Shown here one piece after another: positions 21,101-23,849 of a stretch of 32,849 nt of DNA (within the stretch, counting starts at the first letter, position 1; each line of letters begins with the position of its first letter). Made by a program: the position numbers and the translations under genes. The DNA comes from JASGCP01 sp965263285 (lineage in GTDB: Bacteria; Bacteroidota; Bacteroidia; Chitinophagales; Chitinophagaceae): NCBI GenBank assembly GCA_965263285.1, contig CBDHHD010000015.1, positions 1 through 32,849 on the forward strand, written 5' to 3'. The notes beneath the pieces are model-generated. The model made no database searches. It was not told the DNA's origin and saw only the letters and a program-made list of their open reading frames with translations.

Positions 21101-23849
21101 CTATCTCTTTCTTTCTAACCTCTTCAATACTATCGGTAACAAAAAACAACTTACTCTTTACCTCTACTCGCTTTTGCACCAGGGCATAGATATTGCCATC
21201 TTCTAACATCCTATACCCCGTTCTTAAAATATCATGCCTATTAATAATGGTCTGAATACATCTCTCTATTTTTTCTCTATTGCATTTTCCCGAAAAATAT
21301 TGTATCTGAAATGCAAGATAAGTACCATGTCCTAATTTCTCCTGTTCAAAAAACATACCTAACTGTAACATCCCCGCTGGGTAACAATCCTCATAATCTT
21401 CTTTAGAAATAACAACACTGCTATCTATTAATTGATACGGTATATAATCCCCTTCTTGCTCTCTTTGCTTTAATGTTATACTATTTTTTATCAGGCCTCT
21501 AATGGTAGGATATTCAAATAAATCCTTAAAAGACAATCCAAAATTAAAGCGACTATTTATCTTGCTAATCAGTCGTATCGCTGTAATGCTATGACCACCC
21601 AAATTAAAAAAACTATCCTCAATACCTATCTTGTTTTTACCTATATTCAATATCTCACTCCATATTTCCACCATCTCTTGCTCCTCTTGGGTATTAGGGG
21701 CTATATACGATTGCCATTCTATTTCAGGTTTAGGTAAACGAGACTTATCTAACTTGCCATTTGCCGTCAAGGGCATACTATCTAAAAACACTATCTCCTG
21801 CAATGACATATAATCTGGTAATCCTAAATTATCATTTATCACCTTACTTAATTTATCCACTGCCACTTTGCTTTCTCCCTTCGTCTTCTCCTCATTTGCA
21901 ATATATCCTATTACTATACTATACAATTCATTCTCTCCAAACTCACTGCCTAAAGGACAACCGCCTATATTATATTGCAATAATTGCTGTTTTATCCTCT
22001 CAATCATTATACCCGAACCTATCCATTGAGAGACAAGGCATGCCTTGTCTCTACGAGAATCACATTCTACAACAATCATACCCTTGCCATTATCTAATAT
22101 CTTGGCTTGTTCTATTGCTCTGTCAAATACACTATACTTATCTAAATCTATTAAACCCTCATATACATTCCCTCGCTTGCTCACATAGTACGCAGTCAAT
22201 TCACTTGTCAATTGCTCTATTTGATTACCATCAACGCCTAAAACTATCTCCGCTAAAACCATTTTAGATTCATCCCTGTTTTCTTGCTTAATTTGAATAT
22301 CAAAGGCAATACCCAATCTATTTAACTCGGTAGACAACAACTCCAAAATATGTCCTAATTCTATCCATACTAATTTATCCGCAAAATCACCATATAAAGG
22401 CCTGATAGCCGACCAATTCACTACCAACTCAATACTATCTTGATTATTATTGCTATGATCCTCTACTCTTTGAAGTGCATTATTAAGAGGATGGTAGTAA
22501 TACACACCTTCCTCTATCCCTTTTATTCCTAATGCCGAAACCCTTACATAACATTCTATTGGATATGCACTACCTCCAGACGGATATAGATATTTTGGCA
22601 GTATCTTGTCTGATAAGGACTTGCCCTGTAATCTCGTTAAAACCCTTGCTATCTTGTCTTTCGTTAGCAAAGAATCTCCTACATTTTTTGTTTTTACTTT
22701 AATCTGTTTGGCTTCTCTAATAATAGTATCTATCAATGAAGTATCTACAACTCTATCTCCAAAATTCCTATAACTCTTAGTTAATCTATATAACTCCTCA
22801 TCAATACCATTATCATTAAAGGTTATAGTATCTGTTAAATCCTTTCTTATTCCTCTTTGTTCTAACTTAAAGACTTCCTTATCAAAGTTTTCATCTACTC
22901 CTTTAGTTATTAGTTGCTCTCTAACCACAAAGCCTACCAACACTTCACTATTATTCTTTTTAAACAACTGCACTGCCGATTGTTTAACTCCCTCTAATTT
23001 ATTTAATTTATTTTCAATCTCCTCTAATTCCACTCTGTACCCTCTTATCTTCACTTGAAAATCCTTTCTGCCTCTAAACTCTACCCATCCCTCTGCATGC
23101 AAAATACCCCTATCTCCTGTTTTATATATCCTCCCTAATTCGGGATGTTCTTTAAATTGTTTGTCTGTTTGCTCCTCATTATTCCAATATCCTTGCGCCA
23201 CTCCCTTGCCTCCTATATAAATATCTCCCTCAACCCCAACAGGTGAATGAATCAATTCGTGATTTAAAATATAGATTTGCTGATTAGGCATGGGATAACC
23301 ATAAGGAATACTTTTCCAATCTGGATTTATATTCTTAATCTCATACCATATTGACCAAACACTCCCTTCCGTTGCTCCTCCTAAACTTATTACTTGTGTA
23401 TCTTTAGATTGCCGTTTTATCTTATCAGGTAATTGCAAAGGCAACCAATCGCCACTTAACAGATATAGTCTTATACTATCCAATCTCATTTCTCTCGCCC
23501 TTGCCTCATCTACCAATAACTCGGCTAATTGAGGCACTGTATTCCATAAAGTAATTTTATGCTTTTCAATGAGCGATAACCAATGCTGAGGATCTTGTCT
23601 CTCTTCATCATTCACAAAAACAATTCCCCCTCCCACTAATAACAAACCAAAAATATCATAAACAGATAAATCAAAACTCAATTCAGACAATGCCAATACA
23701 CTATCCTTTTCTGTAACTTTATATCTATTATTCACTGCTATAAGGGTATTCATCATATTCTCATGGCTAATCGCCACTCCCTTAGGTTTACCCGTACTAC
23801 CTGACGTATAGATAATATAAGCAATATCTGAAAGCAATACAATCGGCAA
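2373..23849 (-). CDS. Giant NRPS, 3' part: end of module 3 through module 8 and thioesterase
   Basis: This frame of about 7,158 codons carries most of the assembly line. Domains in order (residues numbered from codon 23849): Cys adenylation domain from motif A3, with inserted oxidase 348-661 and carrier Ser 754; C (HHAILDG 946), A(X1), PCP Ser 1805; C (HHIAFDG 1992), A(X2), PCP Ser 2869; C (HHIAFDG 3056), A(Thr), PCP Ser 3943; E (HHLIIDG 4128); Cy (D-x4-D 4576), A(Cys) with oxidase 5395-5708, PCP Ser 5801; C (5993), A(X3), PCP Ser 6866; thioesterase 6920-7158. The apparent start at 23849 is a TTG inside an adenylation domain, so this is not a true N-terminus. It is the continuation of the upstream frame after a +1 indel near 23853. 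All carrier serines and condensation motifs look intact. The protein should be cytosolic; no signal peptide or membrane segment is seen. Confidence 0.93.
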   Translation of the reverse strand: MPIVLLSDIAYIIYTSGSTGKPKGVAISHENMMNTLIAVNNRYKVTEKDSVLALSELSFDLSVYDIFGLLLVGGGIVFVNDEERQDPQHWLSLIEKHKITLWNTVPQLAELLVDEARAREMRLDSIRLYLLSGDWLPLQLPDKIKRQSKDTQVISLGGATEGSVWSIWYEIKNINPDWKSIPYGYPMPNQQIYILNHELIHSPVGVEGDIYIGGKGVAQGYWNNEEQTDKQFKEHPELGRIYKTGDRGILHAEGWVEFRGRKDFQVKIRGYRVELEEIENKLNKLEGVKQSAVQLFKKNNSEVLVGFVVREQLITKGVDENFDKEVFKLEQRGIRKDLTDTITFNDNGIDEELYRLTKSYRNFGDRVVDTSLIDTIIREAKQIKVKTKNVGDSLLTKDKIARVLTRLQGKSLSDKILPKYLYPSGGSAYPIECYVRVSALGIKGIEEGVYYYHPLNNALQRVEDHSNNNQDSIELVVNWSAIRPLYGDFADKLVWIELGHILELLSTELNRLGIAFDIQIKQENRDESKMVLAEIVLGVDGNQIEQLTSELTAYYVSKRGNVYEGLIDLDKYSVFDRAIEQAKILDNGKGMIVVECDSRRDKACLVSQWIGSGIMIERIKQQLLQYNIGGCPLGSEFGENELYSIVIGYIANEEKTKGESKVAVDKLSKVINDNLGLPDYMSLQEIVFLDSMPLTANGKLDKSRLPKPEIEWQSYIAPNTQEEQEMVEIWSEILNIGKNKIGIEDSFFNLGGHSITAIRLISKINSRFNFGLSFKDLFEYPTIRGLIKNSITLKQREQEGDYIPYQLIDSSVVISKEDYEDCYPAGMLQLGMFFEQEKLGHGTYLAFQIQYFSGKCNREKIERCIQTIINRHDILRTGYRMLEDGNIYALVQKRVEVKSKLFFVTDSIEEVRKKEIALAFNREIAGLYRFYIIEQAEGFVLFFSFHHAILDGYSLNLFIRELADLYQHDNDKLYEEEQSKLLYGEFIRNELSALKNEDTRLFWREYLAESILLTPQWNFSKSNGISVVAERQQIEGLRLRQIEDIASKYSCTVEELLLLSYMTVLSLFFNERDIIIGLEKHNRIEKEGGDRQLGLFVTILPFRYELRDKEALGTALSRLRDSVKNIVNHKQYPYNEIKQQLGGRDLFDIAYSYNDFSHFVGNEKRTHINEFLNEELSNITSILFICKVYKYSGGYGFVFSGHSNNIDQAYLSYFVRYYNSVLDQLYKEERVVFKLMDEDYQYLVYDYNKTEKEYPKDKTIHQLFEEQVARTPNNIAVVFEEKQLTYQELNNKANQLANYLYNNYQTKADDIICLLLERSEWMIIAILGVFKSGAAYCPISPEYPEERILFILQDTQPKCLITNCTLEIENVQFVIVNVTNEQFLKELYLLTINHLPLTISPHALAYIIYTSGTTGNPKGVMIEHVGVINLIYALDKSHFWQDEERILNFLSYIFDPSVEQFFISLLKGFTLFMISEELIQDADGLISFINKNEITHFQTTPSYFNSLPIVMLPTLHRLILGGERVTNEIRNKVYKTIFDNILFLNEYGPTETTVTSLVSSLNNTIDLNIGSPISNSCIYILNKEGLLLPQGSIGELYIGGDGVARGYLNKPELTKERFIKNPFQTEEEKQKNRNSKLYKTGDLVRMLPDGNIEYIGRNDFQVKIRGYRIELEEIENRIQGFHDFRMIEQVVVLVNDKGDNKYLVGYFVANEQVDIEELRSYLSKQLPEYMVPTGLVKIEHMPLTENGKFDRKALLNIEYKISGEVIELPKNNTEERVLKIWSNLLQIAELELSVTQSFFRLGGNSILSIRLMNLINKEFNTSFSVRIIFERNTIRQLAEYLLEGNIEIIAVQKQSFNSDEEQVLSYAQNRLWFIYQYDKKNSAVYNIPMVFEMDKSVDKEKLKESLLFVVEKHEILRTIIEENENGITYQSVKAISDNLIQEEIYSSKSDVENKILSIVKYSFQLDKELPIQIRFFMPKKKDGKIVLTIVIHHIAFDGWSVEVFQKEVYHAYQLLVNQKPLTHTTNIQYKDYALWQRNFLQEERWDKELNYWKEQLDGYNNSHLPVDFSRPLEINYEGDAIVALLSKETSQNVKAVAKELNASLYSVLLSGYYLFLSAYSNEQDIVVGSPFANRHYAGTEDMIGFFVNSLALRVQIDFKDTLKAYIEKVNTIVVQGQNNQDIPFEQLVEELHVERDTSRHPIFQIMFVVQDFGNHNDKTLFKSYQRNRINRMPAKFDITTMLSERNDGLQIYFNYATVLYKRETIERFVKTYKFILTQILNDSLDNGLNSIRFIDDREYNYLLYDYNKTEREYPKDKTIHQLFEEQVARTPNNIAVVFEEKELTYQELNNKANQLAYYLYNNYQTKADDIICLLLERSEWMIIAILGVLKSGAAYCPISPEYPEERILFILQDTQPKCLITNCKLKIENVQFPIVNLTDEQFLKELYSLTINHLPLTINAHALAYIIYTSGTTGKPKGVMIEHGGVINLIYALDDIYVWQDEERVLNFASYIFDASAEQFFLSLLKGFILFMITEKLIQDAHALIRFINENKITHFDTTPSYFNGLPKVVLPTLNRLTLGAEPLLEGLINKGYQMLLPHASFLSEYGPTETTIVSLVSAKAQALNIGRPIANTCIYILNNFGILLPRGSMGELHLGGDGLSRGYLNRPELTAERFIVNPFQTKEEKQKNRNSKLYKTGDLVRMLPDGNIEYIGRNDFQVKIRGYRIELGEIETRIQGFQTRIEGLKDEQVIEQAVVLINEKGDNKYLVGYFVANEQVDVEELRSYLSKQLPEYMVPTGLVQIEQMPLTVNGKLDRRTLLNIEYKISGEVIELPKNNTEERLLKIWSNLLQIAELELSVTQSFFRLGGNSILSIRLMNLINKEFNTSFSVRIIFERNTIRQLAEYLLSDNTERIAITKQVFNSEEDQVLSYAQNRLWFVYQYDKANSAVYNIPMVFEMDKSVDKEKLKESLLFVVQKHEALRTTIEENENGITYQSVKAISDNLIQEEIYSSKSDVEEKILSAIRYSFQLDKELPIQIKFFIPKKKDNTIILTIVIHHIAFDGWSTEVFQKEVYHAYQLLVNQKPLTHTTNIQYKDYALWQRKFLQGGRWNKELNYWKEQLDGYNNSHLPVDFSRPLQMSYEGDAIIALLSKENSQNLKAVAKELKASLYSVLLSGYYLFLSAYSNEQDIVVGSPFGNRHYAGTEDMIGFFVNSLALRVHINFKDTLKAYIKKVNAIVTQGQNNQDIPFEQLVEELHVERDTSRHPIFQIMFGVQDFGGDDTILFKSYQSNRTNIIPAKFDITTMVSERNDGLQIYFNYATVLYKRETIERFVKTYEFILTQIVREQLNSNLNSIRFIDDGEYNYLVYDYNKTEKEFPKDKTIHQLFEEQVARTPNNIAVVFEEKQLTYQELNSKANQLAHYLHHHYNTKTDDIICLLLERSEWMIISILGVLKSGAAYCPISPEYPEERILFILQDTQPKCLITNCKLKIENVQFPIVNVIDEELLKVLYSLTINHLPLIISPYALAYIIYTSGTTGNPKGVMVEHRNIVRLFKATENKFQFNNQDVWSLFHEYFFDFSVWEIWGALIYGGKLWVVPELCRKDLLMFYHASIQQGITILNQTPRLFYALMEIIFNEHTARMNQLPYRFVVFGGDTLDPLYIEKFYKKYSTISLVNMYGITETTIHVSYKLMFQGEERVSNIGRPIEDLQAFVLDNNMSLVPIVAIGELYIGGDGLARGYLNRPELTAERFIKNPFQTEEEKQQNRNGRLYKTGDIVRMLPDGNIEYIGRNDFQVKIRGYRIELGEIENRIQGFQTRIEGLKDEQVIEQAVVLVNEKGDNKYLVGYFVAREQIYVEELRSYLSKQLPEYMVPTGLVQIEQMPLTVNGKLDRKALLAIEYNLADSNEYKAPTNELEQQLLSIWEKLLGNNNIGVEDDFFRVGGDSIRSIQLSSQLRAHMGVDISVKDIFQYRTIAQLSEQISFNFREKEVVRETGRLEGEVGLLPIQKWFFEKDYPNPDYFNQAFEIKTELLNKEVLIQAIAALVDYHDAFRLSYKKDEAGNIIQYYDSTKLMTSVVFYNLTNYKDKVSQKRIWYNQGHQGLDIWKGNLYKIFYMEDEEEKEAYIGMIFHHLIIDGVSWRILYDDLFLLYQGKSLGDKKTSYRQWVNSLLEYSSQIDSSWDAIYKEWTIQWQEQNEEFTRWSDNEDNCFVTVSLSKEETEQLIYQGNKPYHTEINDLLLYSLAASFRQVFGKSDLFITLESHGREEWKEEIRIGNTMGWFTTMHPVCLSVGEDISESIISIKERLHSIERNGLGYGIRWGYSHMPCVVFNYLGVIDGKDRQQPWSLKITDTGIWVDSKNVTVQENGLQIGSVVENGQFRFMMTGRLSKEKMGLWGQAWEMELKNMIQHLLKRNTVIYSPSDFKDIRSEVDVRRLIIEPNKEKRYDWFEMTDLQKAYLLGRLDNFEIGGISNTIYIRFCFSEIDIKELNRALNQLIVWQPALRTIFSMEILKQRYLRMEEIDVYTIEEINLETERYTEVHNEEIANRVFRKDYDAGKFPLFHFVAVRYNDIVVLHHSMDLIILDAQSRQSFWTILIQLYKNKDYQPAFSAISFKDYQDIVSQLRYSSWYERDKRYWEEKLSNMPGKPPLLGLEDTSWIKKAHFSEHTLFVDKSTWMSFCRKIESYRLSPAGVILALFGKVIGYYSGVAEFLITITLFNRYHVHKDANQLWGDFTNTDFFHFLDVGGLFPTIERTSRRLLDDIEHQLYGGQNVQRDWIRAHVADIHKIVSPIVFTGVFNTTGWNDNIVDKEKYFPGEYIEKRYSMGQTSQAWIDLQAIGTEEGFSSKWLFVSELFSKEQIGQMNGQMIAWIEWLSKNDWKEKCVISPLSVFDRNCIFEYEERGRVLASKIERSWLQEYEEKVIQNLSLRDRVSVIDSEQNRMYTHKEIWDLSKKIASILVSEDRTTVAILSEKGMLQVVSSLGIMQSGQAYIPLNIHWSVSRILEIMEESGTKVLLISKKEYEHKRQLQLSNIRLLIIEELLTKEWEKNIHLPIVLLSDIAYIIYTSGSTGKPKGVAISHENMINTLIAVNNRYKVTEKDSVLALSELSFDLSVYDIFGLLLVGGGIVFVNDEERQDPRHWLALIEKHKITLWNTVPQLAELLVDEARAREMRLDSIRLYLLSGDWLPLQLPDKIKRQSKDTQVISLGGATEGSVWSIWYEIKNINPDWKSIPYGYPMPNQQIYILNHELIHSPVGVEGDIYIGGKGVAQGYWNNEEQTDKQFKEHHELGKIYKTGDRGILHAEGWVEFRGRKDFQVKIRGYRVELEEIENKLNKLEGVKQSAVQLFKKNNSEVLVGFVVREQLITKGADENFDKEVFKLEQRGIRKDLTDTIIFKDNGIAEQEYRLTKSYRNFGDRVVEASLIDTIIREAKQIKVKTKNVGDSLLTKDKIARVLTRLQGKSLSDKILPKYLYPSVGSAYLIECYVRVSESGIKGIEEGVYYYHPLNNALQRVEDHSNNDQDSIELVVNWSAIKSLYGDFADKLVWIELGHILELLSTELNRLGIAFDIQIKQENRDESKMVLAEIVLGVDGNQIEQLTSELTAYYVSKRGNVYEGLIDLDKYSVFDRAIEQAKILENGKGMIVVECDSRIDKACLVSQWIGSGIMIERVKQQLLQYDIGGCPLGSEFGENELYSMVIGYIANEEKTKGESKVAVEKLSKVINDSVGLPDYMSLQEIVFLDSMPLTANGKLDKSRLPDPEIEWQSYIAPVTKEEQEMVEIWSEILNIDKGKISIEGSFFNLGGHSITAIRLISKINSRFNFGLSFKDLFEYPTIRGLIKNSITLKQREQEGDYIPYQLIDSSVVISKEDYEDCYPAGMLQLGMFFEQEKLGHGTYLAFQIQYFSGKCNREKIERCLQTIINRHDILRTGYRMLEDGNIYALVQKRVEVKGKLFFVTDSIEEVRKKEIVLAFNREIAGLYRFYIIEQAQGFVLFFSFHHAILDGYSLNLFIRELADLYQHDNDKLYEEEQSKLLYGEFIRNELSALKNEDTRLFWQEYLAESILLTPQWNFSKSNGISVVAERQQIEGLRLRQIEAIASKYSCTVEELLLLSYMTVLSLFFNELDITIGLEKHNRIEKEGGDRQLGLFVTILPFRYELRDKEALGTALSRLRDSVRKIVNHKQYPYNEIKQQLGGRDLFDIAYSYNDFSNFVGNEKIAHINEFLNEELGNITSILFICKVYKYSGGYGFVFSGHSNNIDQAYLSYFVRYYNSVLDQLCKEERVVFKLMDEDYQYLVYDYNKTEKDYPKDKTIHQLFEEQVERTPNNIAVVFEEKQLTYQELNNKANQLAHYLYNNYNTKADDIICLLLERSEWMIIAILGVLKSGAAYCPISPEYPEERILFVLQDTQPKCLIANCKLKIEHVQFPIVNVTDEQFLKELYSLTINHLPLTIHSHALAYIIYTSGTTGNPKGVMVEHRNVVNYLFWMKVDNYFLGVNNIDTSIEYFFDALAQVLFTPLVEGKKVVIASQDRKRDIIIYVNYLIDNKIELIKVTPSYLELLVDELLNDACKERICLRKIIVGGESTNLILRNRLSSLPYEIIHHYGPTEATIGCLSMLVDKNKLPDFFSLGKFTHNINGYILNNNLQLLPIGSIGELYIGGDGLARGYLNRPELTAERFIKNPFQTEEDKKKDRNSKLYKTGDLVRILPDGNIEYIGRNDFQVKIRGYRVELGEIENRIQGFQTRIEGLKDEQVIEQAVVLVNEKGDNKYLVGYFVAKKQVDIEELRSYLSKQLPEYMVPTGLVQIEQIPLTVNGKLDRKVLLNMEVNFVGDNIEAPANKLELRILQIFAILLSLEPNTISVNNSFFRLGGNSILSIRLASILNREFGTFLSVVDIFKYTTIRELAVQVNYKKTSFDLILMLNNSVAKQIIYMVHPGGGGAEVYYNMAYRLQESYRCYGIGNYNLFSDNKMSEISLLAKYYLHEIKNNTTIEPCILLGWSLGGKIALEMAYHLEQQGIKDIVVYLLDTIVMDETLIKILNKEELNLREQPLNELLGNLNVDEYYKQRVIANRSIEEKLQNDALTGKLIYSRCILFKAMLSDKNEIADFFQYKLSLPYNNVDKYVPIENIEVIEMQVSHQDIIKKDDEIIDVINQRTLLKDANKEL
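3130..6329 (-). other. NRPS module 8: C-A(X3)-PCP
   Basis: C domain with HHAILDG (5853-5873), the cassette-type C domain. The adenylation core is unlike the others (FFDALAQVLFTPL, ELIKVTPSYLEL, KIIVGGES, HHYGPTEATIG). The pocket reads DAQKIGHIGK by eye, which I cannot match to a known substrate. A10 NGKLDRKVLL and PCP LGGNSILSIRL (Ser codon 3252-3254) are intact. As the last module it sets the C-terminal residue. Confidence 0.83.
4509..4629 (+). repeat. In-frame heptamer-like repeats inside A(X3)
   Basis: Two low-complexity stretches lie inside the coding frame between motifs A2 and A3: ggttaat/ggtaaat units (about 4509-4548), encoding SLTINHLPLTI, and ttcaatt/ttgcaatt units (4603-4629). The same two stretches occur at the same place in all five non-Cys adenylation domains, near 13283-13405, 16471-16593, 19647-19765 and 27078-27199. 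They are absent from the Cys domains. Confidence 0.7.
6330..10599 (-). other. NRPS module 7: Cy-A(Cys)-Ox-PCP
   Basis: Cy domain with D-x4-D (DLIILD 10107-10124), near-identical to that of module 1. A domain with cysteine pocket DLYNLSLVWK and an oxidase insert (6726-7667). PCP is LGGHSITAIRL (Ser codon 6447-6449). It follows an E domain, so the donor should be D-Thr. Whether the thiazoline is oxidized depends on the altered oxidase described separately. Confidence 0.88.
6726..7667 (-). other. Thiazoline oxidase (Ox) domain, module 7, with altered core motif
   Basis: Same 942-bp length and position as the module 3 oxidase and almost identical overall. The signature motif reads PSVGSAYLIECY instead of PSGGSAYPIECY: GGA to GTA and CCA to CTA, both visible near 7425-7440. 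The Lys-Tyr pair just before is retained. Gly and Pro in this block are strongly conserved in SagB/McbC-like oxidases, so reduced or lost flavin binding or activity is possible. Confidence 0.8.
10600..15109 (-). other. NRPS module 6: C(LCL-type)-A(Thr)-PCP-E
   Basis: C domain with SYAQNRLWF and HHIAFDG (14664-14684), near-identical to that of module 5. The adenylation pocket reads DFWNVGMIHK, very close to the threonine code DFWNIGMVHK, and MYGITETT is also typical for Thr. The carrier motif is VGGDSIRSIQL (Ser codon 12021-12023); the GGDS form is usual for carriers that serve an E domain. E domain (about 11890-10600) has HHLIIDGVSW (HHLIIDG 11448-11468), ESHGREEW and VVFNYLG. The expected unit is D-Thr (D-allo-Thr if only C-alpha is inverted). 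Confidence 0.9.
13750..15400 (-). repeat. C(LCL) repeat with preceding PCP, copy B
   Basis: The PCP of module 5 and the C domain of module 6 are near-identical to those at about 16950-18600 (PCP of module 4 and C of module 5). This is a second repeat family in the gene, distinct from the Cys cassette. Confidence 0.8.
15110..18319 (-). other. NRPS module 5: C(LCL-type)-A(X2)-PCP
   Basis: The condensation domain begins SYAQNRLWF and has HHIAFDGWS (HHIAFDG 17856-17876), the GSPFANRHYAGTEDMIGFF block and RDTSRHPIFQIMF. These are typical of C domains joining two L-residues. The adenylation pocket reads DAEDTGEIVK, similar to DAEDIG-type codes reported for Lys, so a basic residue is a reasonable guess. 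The core is paralogous to that of module 4. PCP Ser codon is 15243-15245. Confidence 0.83.
16950..18600 (-). repeat. C(LCL) repeat with preceding PCP, copy A
   Basis: Partner of 13750-15400. Shared blocks include LGGNSILSIRLMNLINKEF, SYAQNRLWF, HHIAFDGWS and the DIVVGSPF region, with only scattered changes. Confidence 0.8.
18320..21469 (-). other. NRPS module 4: C-A(X1)-PCP
   Basis: Condensation domain with HHAILDG (20994-21014), nearly identical to those of modules 2 and 8. The adenylation pocket reads DPEQIGEVTK by eye alignment to GrsA (FDPSVEQF; HFQTTPS; LILGGE; NEYGPTETTVT). E at the third position and G at the sixth recall Lys/Orn codes, but Pro at the second and Gln at the fourth are unusual, so the substrate is unassigned. 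A10 is NGKFDR and PCP is LGGNSILSIRL (Ser codon 18435-18437). The A8-A10 spacer is 7 residues shorter than in the other non-Cys modules. Confidence 0.82.
21867..22808 (-). other. Flavin-dependent thiazoline oxidase (Ox) domain inserted in A(Cys), module 3
   Basis: A 314-codon insert lies between adenylation motifs A8 and A10, the position of Ox in thiazole-forming NRPSs such as EpoB. It is of the SagB/McbC nitroreductase-like type: PKYLYPSGGSAYPIECY holds the Lys-Tyr pair and the PSGGxxxP motif, followed later by LVWIELGHILELLSTELNRLGI. Family knowledge says such domains oxidize carrier-bound thiazoline to thiazole with FMN. The boundaries are those defined by the clean absence of exactly this segment in module 1. 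Confidence 0.85.
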